A stretch of 64,000 nucleotides of DNA from Thermoanaerobaculia bacterium (GTDB taxonomy: Bacteria > Acidobacteriota > Thermoanaerobaculia > UBA5066), in contig JAJVIN010000022.1 of NCBI GenBank assembly GCA_022071945.1, positions 40,757 to 104,756 of the forward strand, in the 5' to 3' direction. The position numbers and the translations under genes are program-made. Shown piece by piece: positions 1 through 8,383 of this stretch (its first letter is position 1; each line of letters starts with the position of its first letter). The notes beneath the pieces are model-generated. The model ran no database searches. It was not told the origin of the DNA and was given only the letters and a program-made list of their open reading frames with translations.

Positions 1-14
1 GAACGATTTCTTGC

Positions 15-30
15 TGTTTCACGTGAAACA
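15..30. promoter_or_regulatory. parS centromere site (ParB-binding palindrome)
   Basis: The 16-bp sequence TGTTTCACGTGAAACA is a perfect palindrome and matches the widely conserved chromosomal parS consensus. It overlaps the end of rsmG: its first twelve bases on the minus strand encode Cys-Phe-Thr and the stop codon. ParB binds such sites near the origin to organise and segregate the chromosome. parA-parB commonly follow rsmG, so they probably lie just beyond the left edge, but that part is inference. Confidence 0.93.
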
Positions 31-690
31 CTCCAGCACGCCAATTCCCCGGCGCTCGGCGCCCGGAACCCCGTGGAACGCCCCGGCCCGCGCCCCGCTC
101 TCGGAGCGGGCGGCCGCGAAGAGCTCGCCCGTCGTCCAGAGGACCGCCCGCGCGTCTCGCGCCATCCACGGCCTCGCGGCGCGGACAATCCGTCCGGCGT
201 GGGCCACGGCTCGTGTCGTCAGGAGGTCGAAAGGCGGGTTCACGGGAGACTCTGGGGAGTCCGGGAATCTAACGTTCCACACCCGCCCCGTCAATCCGAG
301 ATCCCGGATCACCCGTTCGAGAAACCCTGCCTTCTTCCCCGTCGACTCCACGAGGACGCCATCCACGTCCGGCCGGCAGATCAGGAGCGGGATCGCGGGG
401 AATCCCCCGCCGGACCCGACATCGAGCATCCGGAACCGTCTTCCGTCTTCGGGTCCCGGGAGAAACGAGAGTCCATGGAGCGAGTCGACGAGCTGCTCGC
501 CAACCAGCACATCCACGCTGGCCATCCGAGCCGAGACCAGGTTCATCGTCCGGTTTGCCGCGAGAAGAAGCTCCAAATAGCGGACGAGCTCGCCCCGCCG
601 TGCACCGGCCACCCCGGACACGGGGCCGGAAAGCCGCGCAAGACCGGCCGCCACCGCCGCGCCGACATCGCCCCCATCCCTTTCCCCCAC
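19..690 (-). CDS. rsmG: 16S rRNA (guanine527-N7)-methyltransferase RsmG
   Basis: Methylates G527 of 16S rRNA at N7 using S-adenosylmethionine. The 223-residue product has the usual family length. The SAM-binding Rossmann core is visible near residues 88-105 (LDVGSGGGFPAIPLL). The ATG at 690 lies one base from the mnmG stop, so the two genes are almost certainly co-transcribed and translationally linked. The order mnmG-rsmG is the conserved origin-side arrangement. The stop codon and the last three codons are formed by the parS palindrome, which constrains the C-terminus to Cys-Phe-Thr. Confidence 0.93.
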   Translation of the reverse strand: MGERDGGDVGAAVAAGLARLSGPVSGVAGARRGELVRYLELLLAANRTMNLVSARMASVDVLVGEQLVDSLHGLSFLPGPEDGRRFRMLDVGSGGGFPAIPLLICRPDVDGVLVESTGKKAGFLERVIRDLGLTGRVWNVRFPDSPESPVNPPFDLLTTRAVAHAGRIVRAARPWMARDARAVLWTTGELFAAARSESGARAGAFHGVPGAERRGIGVLECFT

Positions 691-691
691 G

Positions 692-2635
692 TCACTCCCC
701 TCCTGCCGGGGATGAAGCCGGACCCGAAGCGGCCGCGTTCCCGAGCGTCAGCCGAGCGAGCAGCAGCGTGATCGCCGCCGGCGGGACACCCGGGATCCGC
801 GACGCCTGCCCCAGCGTCCGGGGCCGGTGGCGCTCCAGCTTGTCCTGAGCCTCCAGGGAGAGGCCCGGCATCCCGCGGTACGCAAAACCCGGCGGGATCA
901 CCCTTTCTTGGGCCTTCAGAATCCGCGACAGCCCGGACCGTTCCTTCTCGACGAAGCCCTCGTACCGGAGCTCGTCCAGGATCCGCCCGAACCCCTCGAC
1001 CCCCAGACTGTCGATGCCCGCGGCCTCTTCTCCCCTTCCCGCAAGGTAAGAGAGGACCCACTCCCTCGCCCTTCTCGCATCGAGCCCGGGACGCTTCAGG
1101 AGCCGGGCGACCGTCGACTCCTCGCTGATCTCCATCTCGTACCGGGCGAGATCCGCCTGCGTCAGGCGGTCCGGGTAGACCTTGATCCGCCCGAACGCCT
1201 CCCGCGCCTCGCGAATCCTCTCCTCTCGCCTCAGGAGCCCCTCGGCATCTCTCTCGGAAACCAGCCCGGCCGCCACGGCCAGGGGTGTCAACCGGGCATA
1301 GGCCGTGTCCGCCCCGAGAAGGAGCCGATGCTCCGCTCGCGAGGACAGGAGCCGGTAGGGCTCGTCCGTTCCGAGCGTGACGAGGTCGTCGATCATCACC
1401 CCGATGTAGGCCTCGTGCCGCCCCAGAACAAAGGGCTCGTCCTGCCCGGCGGCCCGGCGCGCGGCATTCGTTCCCGCGACGAGCCCCTGCCCCGCCGCCT
1501 CCTCGTACCCCGAGGTCCCGTTGATCTGGCCCGCCAGGAAGAGCCCCGGAATCCCCCGGACCTCCAGCGTGTCGCCGAGCTGCTCTGGCCAGACCATGTC
1601 GTACTCGACCGCGTATGCCGGCCGGAGCATCACCGAATCTTCCAGCCCCGGGATCGCCCTCACGATCCGCTCCTGCAGAAACGCCGGCAAGGACATCGAG
1701 AGGCCGTTGAGGTACATCCAGTCGGTGTCGAGGCCCTCCGGCTCCACGAAGATCTGGTGCCGCTCCTTCTCCGGAAACCTGACCACCTTGTCCTCGATCG
1801 ACGGGCAGTAGCGCGGTCCCCGCCCCGTGATCCTCCCGGAGTAGAGGGGCGAGTGGTGGAGGTTCTCGCGAATCAGATCGTGAACCTCCGCGCTGGTATG
1901 GGTCAGCCAGCAGTCCATCTGGGGGAGCCCCGGAAAACTCTCCTGCCGGCTCCGGAAGGAGAAGGGCACGGGCGCGGGATCACCGGATGCGACCTCCATC
2001 CTCCCCGTCGAAAGAGACGCCCTCAAGAGCCGGGGCGGCGTCCCCGTTTTCATCCTCCCGAGCCTCAACCCCAAGGACCCCAGCGACTCCGAAAGGGTCG
2101 TGGCGGGAGGTTCCCCCCAGCGGCCGGCCTGGTGCCGCTCCTCCCCGACGTGAATCAGGCCCCGCAAGAATGTCCCGCTCGTCACCACGGCCGCGCGACA
2201 CGGGATCAGCGACCCGTCGTCCAGGAGGAGGCCCGAGAGCCCCCCCGGCTCGATCCGGAACCCGCTGACCGTACCCCTCATCAGCGTCAGTCCCACAGTC
2301 GCATCCAGCAACTTCCTCATCTCGGCCGAGTACCGCGCCTTGTCCGACTGGCACCGCGGTCCCCTCACCGCTGGTCCCCTCGATGCGTTGAGGACCTTGA
2401 ACTGGATTCCCGTCCGGTCCGCGACGAGACCCATGGCCCCTCCCAGCGCGTCGATCTCCCGGACCACCTGGCCCTTCGCGAGCCCTCCGATCGCCGGGTT
2501 GCAGCTCATCCGGGCGACGGTCCCGAGGTCTCCCGAGACGAGAAGCGTCCGGCGCCCCAGCCTCGCCGAGGCCAGAGCCGCCTCTGAGCCCGCGTGCCCC
2601 GCCCCCACGACGATCACCTCGAAATCGACCGGCAT
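692..2635 (-). CDS. mnmG: tRNA uridine-5-carboxymethylaminomethyl modification enzyme MnmG (GidA)
   Basis: FAD- and NADH-dependent partner of MnmE; together they install (carboxymethyl)aminomethyl groups at the C5 of wobble uridine in several tRNAs. The 647-residue product starts with a dinucleotide-binding GAGHAG motif (residues 11-16) and has the MSCNPAIGGLAKG signature near residues 43-55. It also has GPAVRGPRCQSDKARY and the C-terminal helical domain. Length is close to the usual 620-650. Start is an ATG at 2635. It lies immediately upstream of rsmG. Its normal partner mnmE is encoded about 6.5 kb away with unrelated genes in between. Confidence 0.95.
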   Translation of the reverse strand: MPVDFEVIVVGAGHAGSEAALASARLGRRTLLVSGDLGTVARMSCNPAIGGLAKGQVVREIDALGGAMGLVADRTGIQFKVLNASRGPAVRGPRCQSDKARYSAEMRKLLDATVGLTLMRGTVSGFRIEPGGLSGLLLDDGSLIPCRAAVVTSGTFLRGLIHVGEERHQAGRWGEPPATTLSESLGSLGLRLGRMKTGTPPRLLRASLSTGRMEVASGDPAPVPFSFRSRQESFPGLPQMDCWLTHTSAEVHDLIRENLHHSPLYSGRITGRGPRYCPSIEDKVVRFPEKERHQIFVEPEGLDTDWMYLNGLSMSLPAFLQERIVRAIPGLEDSVMLRPAYAVEYDMVWPEQLGDTLEVRGIPGLFLAGQINGTSGYEEAAGQGLVAGTNAARRAAGQDEPFVLGRHEAYIGVMIDDLVTLGTDEPYRLLSSRAEHRLLLGADTAYARLTPLAVAAGLVSERDAEGLLRREERIREAREAFGRIKVYPDRLTQADLARYEMEISEESTVARLLKRPGLDARRAREWVLSYLAGRGEEAAGIDSLGVEGFGRILDELRYEGFVEKERSGLSRILKAQERVIPPGFAYRGMPGLSLEAQDKLERHRPRTLGQASRIPGVPPAAITLLLARLTLGNAAASGPASSPAGGE

Positions 2636-2810
2636 CTCCCCCGCTCCGCCACCATCCCGCCCCCTATTCTCGCGGAAGCGGCCCGGGAACGCGCCCCCGG
2701 GTCCCGACCCCCACCCGATCGACAGCTATGATCGAGGCACCTATGGCGCCCCTCGCCCCGAAGCCGCTCGCCCAAAAGGCCCTTCCCCGGGATTCCGGCG
2801 GAGACGCGGC

Positions 2811-3455
2811 GTGAGCGAGAGGAGCCAGACCCTCGGGGAGGAGATCGCCAACAGCGTCAGCCACGGTGCCGGCTTGGCTGCCGCCCTCGTGGCGACACCG
2901 TTCCTCGTCTCGGCCGCCGCACGGACGGGCGGAACCGCCGAGATCGTCGGCGGCAGCGTGTTCATGGCGACGGCCATCCTCCTCTACCTGACATCCACCC
3001 TCTACCACGCCCTCCCGAGAAACCGGGCGAAGGGGATCTTTCAGGTCCTCGATCACGGGGCCATCTTCCTGCTCATCGCCGGCACCTACACCCCCTTCAC
3101 GCTCGGCGTGCTCCGCGGCGCCTGGGGCTGGACTCTCTTCGGACTCGTGTGGGGCCTTGCCGCCGCCGGAGTGACCCTGAAGGCCGTGGCCGGAGTCCGC
3201 TATCCGCGCCTCTCGACGGCCTTCTATCTCGCGATGGGCTGGCTCGTCGTCATCGCCCTGCGCCCCCTGTGGCTCGCGGTGCCCCTGCCAGGTCTCGCCT
3301 GGCTCCTGGCCGGAGGCCTGGCCTACACCGCGGGCGTCGTCTTCTACGCCTCCGATCGCGTGCGGTTCGCCCACTTCATCTGGCACCTCTTCGTGCTGGG
3401 CGGCACGGCCTGCCACTTCGTCGCCGTGATGGGATACGCGATCAAGAAGCCGTGA
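2811..3455 (+). CDS. Hemolysin III / PAQR-like (YqfA family) membrane protein
   Basis: Seven-helix inner-membrane protein of the HlyIII/PAQR superfamily; some members are putative metal-dependent amide hydrolases, and the bacterial role is not settled. The 214-residue product carries the expected conserved polar signature: SHGAG near residue 15, TLYHALP, DHGAIFLLIAGTYTP, and HFIWHLFVLGGTACHF near the end, which together supply the presumed metal-binding Ser/His/Asp residues. I chose the GTG at 2811 because GGAG lies 7 bases upstream and the family starts just before the EEIANSVSH helix; the frame stays open much further upstream but only as the antisense of mnmG. The stop overlaps the GTG of the next gene. 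Confidence 0.85.
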   Translation: MSERSQTLGEEIANSVSHGAGLAAALVATPFLVSAAARTGGTAEIVGGSVFMATAILLYLTSTLYHALPRNRAKGIFQVLDHGAIFLLIAGTYTPFTLGVLRGAWGWTLFGLVWGLAAAGVTLKAVAGVRYPRLSTAFYLAMGWLVVIALRPLWLAVPLPGLAWLLAGGLAYTAGVVFYASDRVRFAHFIWHLFVLGGTACHFVAVMGYAIKKP

Positions 3456-4333
3456 CACCCGCAACCCGGGCCCAGCTCCAGATCCATGCGTGCGTCCTCC
3501 TGTGGGGCGCGACCGCGATCCTCGGGAAGGCCATCAGCTTGCCCGCCCTGCCCCTCGTCTTCTGGCGGATGGTCATCGTTGCGGGAACGCTCGCACTCCT
3601 GCCCGCCGTGAGGCGCGAGTGGCGCGGGATGAAGCCATCTCTTCGCTTCACCTACGCGGGGATCGGATTCGTCCTCGCCCTGCACTGGCTGACGTTCTAC
3701 GGCTCGATCAAGCTGTCGAATGCCTCCGTCGGCGCGACCTGCATCGCTCTCGGCCCGGTCTTTCTCGCCTTCGTCGAACCCGCTCTCGTCGGGCGGCGCT
3801 TCAATCCGAGAGAGCTCCTCCTGGCCGCGGCCGTCGTTCCCGGCGTGGGACTCGTGGCCGGCGGAGTACCACCCGGAATGCTCGCGGGGGTCGCCACCGG
3901 GACCGTCTCCGCCTTCCTCGTCGCCGTCTTCAGCGCGCTCAACAAGCGCTTCGTCGAGAGGGGCCGGGCGATCGCCATCACCGGCCTCGAGATCGGCGCC
4001 GGAGCCCTCCTCGTCACCCTCCTGGCACCCCTCCTGCCTCACGAGGGACCCGCGTTCCCCCTCCCGGGCGCCCGCGATGCCTTGCTCCTCGTCTTCCTCG
4101 CCTATGCGTGCACCCTCGTTCCCTTCACGCTCTCCCTCGTCGCCCTCCGCCAGCTCTCGGCCTTCGCGACGTCCCTGGCCGTGAATCTCGAGGCCGTCTA
4201 CGCCACCGTGTTCGCCGCCATCCTCCTCGGCGAACACCGGCAGCTTTCGCCGCGCTTCTACCTGGGGGCGGGCGTCATCGTGCTGGGGGTTCTCCTTCAC
4301 CCCCTGATCGTCAGACGGCAAAGCCAGCCCTGA
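3452..4333 (+). CDS. EamA/DMT-family transporter (RhaT/YdcZ-like drug/metabolite exporter)
   Basis: Ten-helix inner-membrane transporter of the drug/metabolite superfamily, built from two EamA repeats of five helices (roughly residues 8-135 and 145-285). Substrate cannot be told from sequence. Typical features include LLWGATAILGK in helix 1, the short repeat-1 end segment SNASVGATCIALGPVFLAF, and the repeat-2 counterpart FATSLAVNLEAVYATVFAAILLGE. The GTG at 3452 overlaps the stop of the HlyIII-like gene in a GTGA arrangement, so the two are coupled. The product is 293 residues, normal for the family. Confidence 0.85.
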   Translation: MTPATRAQLQIHACVLLWGATAILGKAISLPALPLVFWRMVIVAGTLALLPAVRREWRGMKPSLRFTYAGIGFVLALHWLTFYGSIKLSNASVGATCIALGPVFLAFVEPALVGRRFNPRELLLAAAVVPGVGLVAGGVPPGMLAGVATGTVSAFLVAVFSALNKRFVERGRAIAITGLEIGAGALLVTLLAPLLPHEGPAFPLPGARDALLLVFLAYACTLVPFTLSLVALRQLSAFATSLAVNLEAVYATVFAAILLGEHRQLSPRFYLGAGVIVLGVLLHPLIVRRQSQP

Positions 4334-4508
4334 GGCCACCCCTCGCCCGGCCGCATTCGGCCCGGCCGAAGAGACGCGTTACGGGCGTTCCCCTTCGACG
4401 GCGAGGATAGAGGCCCGCTCGGGTCCCGCTCGCCGTCGAGAGCCCCGGGGCGGACCCGGACGCTCCACCCCCTGCATCCGCCCTATGATCTCGACAGGAG
4501 GTCCCGCG

Positions 4509-5027
4509 TTGCGTACCCGCTTGGTCGTCCCCGCCCTCGTCCTCCTTCTGTCGACCGCCTGCCGGCGTGAGGCTGCCGCCCCGCCACAGGCCGCCCCCGC
4601 ACCCGCTCCGGCCCCGGCCCCAGCGGAGGCTCCGCCAGCCGCGCCCGAACCAGCCCCAGCCGCCGAAGGCGGCGAGTTCAACCGCTTCTTCCCGGCCGCC
4701 AAGACAGGGCCCCTCGAGAGGGTCTTCACCCAGGAGAAAACGGGCTTCGCCCTCGCCGAGATCACCCGGGACGGCAAGAAGGTGGCGCTCCTCTCCATCG
4801 TCGACCTCGTGGCTTCCGGCGAAGGAGCCCCCGCCCAGTCCTCCCGGGCCCTCGCCGGGTTCCCCGTCGTCGACACGGGCTCGATGCAGACGTCCGCCAT
4901 CGTCGCCTCGCGATTCAAGGTCGTCGCCCGATCCACCGATCCCGGCTTCACCCGCGAGGACCGGGACAACCTCATCAAGAGCGTGGATCTCTCCGGGCTC
5001 GCCGCCCTGGCAGGGGGAAAGAAATGA
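4509..5027 (+). CDS. Putative lipoprotein of unknown function
   Basis: Not recognised by family. A 172-residue product with an N-terminal lipoprotein signal: hydrophobic VVPALVLLLSTAC with the lipidated Cys at residue 18. It is followed by a Pro/Ala-rich tether (about residues 24-55) and a compact C-terminal region (about 60-165) with GFALAEITRDGKKVALLSIVDL and a final LIKSVDLSGLAALAGG. I chose the TTG at 4509 because a full AGGAGG sits 7 bases upstream at 4496-4501; an ATG at 4485 in the same frame would put that site inside the gene. The stop overlaps the ATG of the next gene (ATGA), so the two products probably act together at the membrane. Confidence 0.75.
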   Translation: MRTRLVVPALVLLLSTACRREAAAPPQAAPAPAPAPAPAEAPPAAPEPAPAAEGGEFNRFFPAAKTGPLERVFTQEKTGFALAEITRDGKKVALLSIVDLVASGEGAPAQSSRALAGFPVVDTGSMQTSAIVASRFKVVARSTDPGFTREDRDNLIKSVDLSGLAALAGGKK

Positions 5028-5917
5028 CCGAAACCAGAACCATCGAAGAGCTGGTCAACGAGCTCCCGTCCGACGGCGTCACCGTCCGGATGCTCCAGGC
5101 CCTGGATTTCGTCGCTCCGGGACAGTGGAAGAACACCGTCAACTTCGACCAGCTCGTGCGAGAGACGACGGGCGACCCCGACGAGGGTTTCAACTTCAAG
5201 GTCCGCGTCCGCGCCCTCAGACACTGGGAAAAGTCCCCGGAGGGATACCAGCGCGCGGCCTTCGTCTTCCGGACCATCGACACTTCCGACAAGGCGCTCG
5301 GCGCGGCCGCCCTCGCCAACCTGGCCGCCGGGAAGTTCTCATTCCTCTCGTTTCTCGACAAGATCACGCCCAAGGCGGACAAGGCCCAGGCGATCGATCT
5401 CGGCCTGAAGCTCGCCGCCGAGATCGTCACCTTCTGCCTCATCAACGGCCTGCCGGGCGACAGCATCGGCGACTTCGTCAAGGCGCTGAAGACCTACGAG
5501 AAGGATTCCGCCATCCGGATGGCGGCCCTCGTGTCGGCGGACGGCCTCATCCCGCTCGGCCCCGACTTCGTCGAGGTTTCGCTCAAGACGCTCGAGAAGC
5601 TCTCCTCCAAGGACCTCGAGTCCAACTCGACCTACCAGCGGATCAAGGATTTCATTCCGGGTTCGGGCGTCATCGGCCAGCTCGGGTTCCTCAACAACGG
5701 CCTCGGTTCGGTCAAGGACTGGATCGGCGGATTCGTGAAAGAACACAACCTGACCCCCGAGCTCCTCTCCGGCAAGTTCGCGTCCTTCCTGTCCGGCGCC
5801 GACCGCAAGCTCGACTACGTCGCCGGGTTCCTCGACGTGACGACGAACTACTTCGAGCACACCGGAACGCAATCGATCGCCCGGTCGCTCGTGACCCGGG
5901 CCATGATGGAGATGTAG
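5024..5917 (+). CDS. Conserved-looking hypothetical protein, 297 aa
   Basis: Not recognised. A soluble, well-balanced 297-residue sequence without signal peptide; mostly predicted helical by eye in the middle (KADKAQAIDLGLKLAAEIVTF) and with Gly-rich turns toward the end (IPGSGVIGQLGFLNNGLGS). Codon use resembles its neighbours and it is coupled by an ATGA overlap to the lipoprotein gene. The only contextual hint is an orphan type VI tube protein gene (hcp) 2.5 kb away, which is too weak to assign a role. A hairpin follows the stop codon. Confidence 0.7.
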   Translation: MTETRTIEELVNELPSDGVTVRMLQALDFVAPGQWKNTVNFDQLVRETTGDPDEGFNFKVRVRALRHWEKSPEGYQRAAFVFRTIDTSDKALGAAALANLAAGKFSFLSFLDKITPKADKAQAIDLGLKLAAEIVTFCLINGLPGDSIGDFVKALKTYEKDSAIRMAALVSADGLIPLGPDFVEVSLKTLEKLSSKDLESNSTYQRIKDFIPGSGVIGQLGFLNNGLGSVKDWIGGFVKEHNLTPELLSGKFASFLSGADRKLDYVAGFLDVTTNYFEHTGTQSIARSLVTRAMMEM

Positions 5918-5922
5918 GCACC

Positions 5923-5940
5923 TCGACCCGGGCGGGTCGA
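5923..5940 (+). terminator. Possible hairpin terminator (no T-tract)
   Basis: TCGACCC, a GGGC loop and GGGTCGA form a perfect 7-bp stem six bases after the stop of the 297-aa gene. No run of T follows, so it could act as a Rho-dependent or weak terminator, or only protect the 3' end. Confidence 0.4.
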
Positions 5941-5989
5941 TGACATGGGCCCCTGGACAGCCGTCTGGCCCCGCGAGCCAGCGTGGTGG

Positions 5990-6019
5990 AGTTTTCACGT
6001 CAAACCACTGATAACAGTG
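5990..6019. other. Intergenic palindromes upstream of the acyltransferase, including a degenerate parS-like sequence
   Basis: The gap between 5918 and 6203 contains no gene I can support. A sequence at 5991-6006 (GTTTTCACGTCAAACC) matches 12 of 16 parS positions, but its central palindrome is broken. It is followed by CACTG-ATAA-CAGTG, a perfect 5-bp inverted repeat at 6006-6019. These could be operator elements for the downstream genes or chance. Confidence 0.25.
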
Positions 6020-6203
6020 CACTTATCGCAATGTCCAGCCCGGGTTTGCCGTCAGAAGGGGGCCTCAAGCGGGTCAGGCTCGCCGGCCAGGCAGCCGGGG
6101 GGAGATCCCCCCGAAAAGGTGCTCCGCTCGGGGGTCTTTTGGGGGCAGTTCCTCCAAGCGACCGCCAGAGGAGGCGTTCCCGGCCTCGTGCCATCATCAG
6201 GAC

Positions 6204-7610
6204 ATGAAGGAAAAAGACGGGCCGGAGGCGCCGGCCCCGGACACTCCGGCGGGGCGGCCAGCGAGAATCTCGGCCGGATACCGCGCCGTGCGGGCGCTCG
6301 CCCGCTTCCTCCTGCACCTTTTCTACAAGAGGATCGACACGGTCGGTCTCGAGAACCTGCCGGCGGCGGGTGGCGTCGTCGTCGCGGCGAATCACCACAA
6401 CTCCGTGATCGACGCGCTCCTTCTCATCGCAGTCTTGCCAAGGCAACTTCGTACCCTGGCGAACGCTCCCCTCTTCCGCCACCCATTGATCGGTCCCTTC
6501 CTGCGATTGCTCGGAGCCCTTCCCGTGCACCGGAAGATCGAGGCCGGAAACGACCCCTCGCGCAACGCCTCGCTCTTTGCCGCCACGACCGGGACCCTCC
6601 AGGGCGGCGGCGCCATCATGATCTTCCCCGAGGGCCGGACCCAGCCTGAGCCGGTGCTCCAGGAGCTCCGCACCGGCGCGGCGCGGATGGTCCTCGCCGC
6701 CTCCGCGGGAGGGACAACCCCGGTGACCCTCCTGCCGGTGGGACTCCTCTATCACGCGCCGGGGACCTTCCGGGAAGGGAGGGCCCTCGTCCGCATCGGC
6801 CCCCCGGTCGTCGCTTCCGACTGTCTCAATCTGTCTCGAACGGAGCCGGAACACGCGGCAAGGCTTCTGACCGCCAAGCTCACGACGGCCCTGAAGGGTC
6901 TGATCGTGGAGGCCGAGGACCGGCAGACCTTGAGGCTCCTTGTGCTCGTGGAGGAGCTCTGGCGCGCGGAAGGCGGGAACGTGCCCGTCGCGGATGCCGA
7001 GCGCGTCATCTGGCTCCAGCGGGCGATGCGGACCTACCGCCTTCTGGCCGAGAGATTCCCGGACCGCGTGGCGGCGTTCAGGCAAGAGCTCGACTCGCTG
7101 GCCGCGGATGTGGAGCGGGCCCAGCTCGATCCGGCCCGGCTGGCCCGAAGCGCCTCGCCCTCTCGCCTGGCCGGGCGCGCTGCCTGGGAGGCCTTCCTTC
7201 TCCTGCTCGGGGCCCCGGCGGCCCTCGTCGGGATCGCCGTGCACGCGCTCCCCTACCATCTCACCGGCTTCGTGGATGCCCGGCTCGAGAGGACGGACGA
7301 GGAGGTCGCCACGGACAAGCTGGCGATCGGGATCGTCTTCTTCCCGCTCTTCTGGGCCGTGGAGCTCTGGGCCGCGTACGCCCTCGGTGGCGTCTGGGCC
7401 GCCCTCGCCTTTCTCCTCGCCCTTCTTCCTTCCGGATTCTTCGCCCTGGCGTGGCAGGAGCGGCTGAGGCTCTTTCTCGCGGAGACCCGCGCTCTCGTCC
7501 TCTGCCTCGGGGACAGAGAGCTCCCGCAGCGCATCGCCACAAGGCGGCGTGAGCTTGCCGCCCAGCTCGCCGCGATGGCGCGGGAAGTTCCCGAGGAGTG
7601 GCCCGGATGA
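6204..7610 (+). CDS. PlsC-like glycerolipid acyltransferase with C-terminal membrane domain
   Basis: Likely transfers an acyl chain to a glycerophosphate-type acceptor at the inner membrane. The acyltransferase box NHHNSVID (catalytic HX4D as His65-Asp70) and the acceptor-binding FPEGRT at residues 141-146 are intact. The GNDPSRN segment between them is as expected. The C-terminal third (about 330-410) holds hydrophobic segments (LLLLGAPAALVGIAVHALPY and AVELWAAYALGGVWAALAFL), typical of the larger two-part acyltransferases rather than the compact PlsC. ATG at 6204. The phosphatase-like gene 19 bases downstream is probably in the same operon, suggesting a joint phospholipid or sphingolipid headgroup pathway. 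Confidence 0.85.
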   Translation: MKEKDGPEAPAPDTPAGRPARISAGYRAVRALARFLLHLFYKRIDTVGLENLPAAGGVVVAANHHNSVIDALLLIAVLPRQLRTLANAPLFRHPLIGPFLRLLGALPVHRKIEAGNDPSRNASLFAATTGTLQGGGAIMIFPEGRTQPEPVLQELRTGAARMVLAASAGGTTPVTLLPVGLLYHAPGTFREGRALVRIGPPVVASDCLNLSRTEPEHAARLLTAKLTTALKGLIVEAEDRQTLRLLVLVEELWRAEGGNVPVADAERVIWLQRAMRTYRLLAERFPDRVAAFRQELDSLAADVERAQLDPARLARSASPSRLAGRAAWEAFLLLLGAPAALVGIAVHALPYHLTGFVDARLERTDEEVATDKLAIGIVFFPLFWAVELWAAYALGGVWAALAFLLALLPSGFFALAWQERLRLFLAETRALVLCLGDRELPQRIATRRRELAAQLAAMAREVPEEWPG

Positions 7611-7629
7611 TCCCGTCAAGGAGGCCCCG

Positions 7630-8277
7630 ATGAGCGTTCCCCTCTGGATCTTTCGGCTCGGACTCGTCGCCACGGGTCTCTTTCTCTGGTTCTTCACGCA
7701 GAGGCTGATCGGGAAGCGAGCGGCGCCGGAAGGCCGGATCGGGGATCTTCTCCTCGATCTGACGGCGCCCGTCAATCGCCATCTCCACGAGAACCCGCGG
7801 GCCTCGACGCTCCTTTTGATCGGGACCTCGGCCCTGATCGACCTTCTCGGGCTCTTTCTTCTGGGCCAGGCCACCTTCGGCCCGAGCGCGCGTCCATTCG
7901 TGGGGCTCCTGATCCTGTTTGGTCTCCGCCAGGTCTGCCAAGGCCTCTGCGCCCTGCCGGCGCCGGAAGGGATGATCTGGAGAAACCCGGGCTTTCCCTC
8001 CATCTTCGTGACGTACGGAACCAGCACGGACCTGTTCTTTTCCGGGCACACGGCTCTCGCGGTCTACGGGTGCCTCGAGCTCGCCTTCTGGGGCGGGCCG
8101 GTGGCGGCCGTGGCCGGTGCCGTGATCGTGGCGGTCGAGATCGCGGCGGTGATCGTGCTCCGGGCTCACTACACGATGGATGTCTTCACCGGGATCATGG
8201 CGGCGCTCTGGGTCTGGAGCATCGCGTTTCCGGCTGGAGCCGGGGTCGACTCCCTGCTGGAGAGCCTCGCCGGCTGA
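7630..8277 (+). CDS. Sphingomyelin-synthase-like / PAP2-family membrane phosphatase or phosphotransferase
   Basis: Polytopic membrane protein with the PAP2_C (sphingomyelin synthase related) catalytic signature. The SGHT motif contains His140 and HYTMDV contains His180 and Asp184. These match the His-His-Asp triad of eukaryotic sphingomyelin synthases and related lipid phosphotransferases, which use the motifs (F/L)SGHT and HY(T/S)xDV. The 215-residue product has about six hydrophobic segments. ATG at 7630 is chosen over an in-frame ATG at 7549 inside the upstream gene because the membrane domain begins here. The gene directly follows the acyltransferase. Substrate is unknown; head-group transfer to ceramide or diacylglycerol is inference. 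Confidence 0.75.
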   Translation: MSVPLWIFRLGLVATGLFLWFFTQRLIGKRAAPEGRIGDLLLDLTAPVNRHLHENPRASTLLLIGTSALIDLLGLFLLGQATFGPSARPFVGLLILFGLRQVCQGLCALPAPEGMIWRNPGFPSIFVTYGTSTDLFFSGHTALAVYGCLELAFWGGPVAAVAGAVIVAVEIAAVIVLRAHYTMDVFTGIMAALWVWSIAFPAGAGVDSLLESLAG

Positions 8278-8284
8278 AAGCGAA

Positions 8285-8320
8285 GAGCCCCCCTCGATCG
8301 CGAAGGGGGCTCCGTTGTTG
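8285..8320 (+). terminator. Rho-independent-like terminator
   Basis: GAGCCCCC at 8285-8292 pairs with GGGGGCTC at 8305-8312 (8 bp), followed by a T-rich CCGTTGTTGTT tail. It lies just after the membrane phosphatase gene and faces the convergent hcp gene. Confidence 0.7.
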
Positions 8321-8383
8321 TTCCGCTGGCTCTTGCCGACGGTCCGCCCGGTTCGGGGCAGCGTCCCGCCGGGAAGGTGAGGA

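Noticed and set aside
827..2587. A 586-codon ORF on the plus strand opposite mnmG
   Set aside because: Shadow of a GC-rich gene; arginine/proline-rich with no domain pattern, while mnmG is unmistakable on the other strand.
3149..3451. A longer N-terminus for the EamA transporter (ORF from 3149)
   Set aside because: It would overlap the HlyIII gene; the GTGA junction at 3452 gives the family-length protein.
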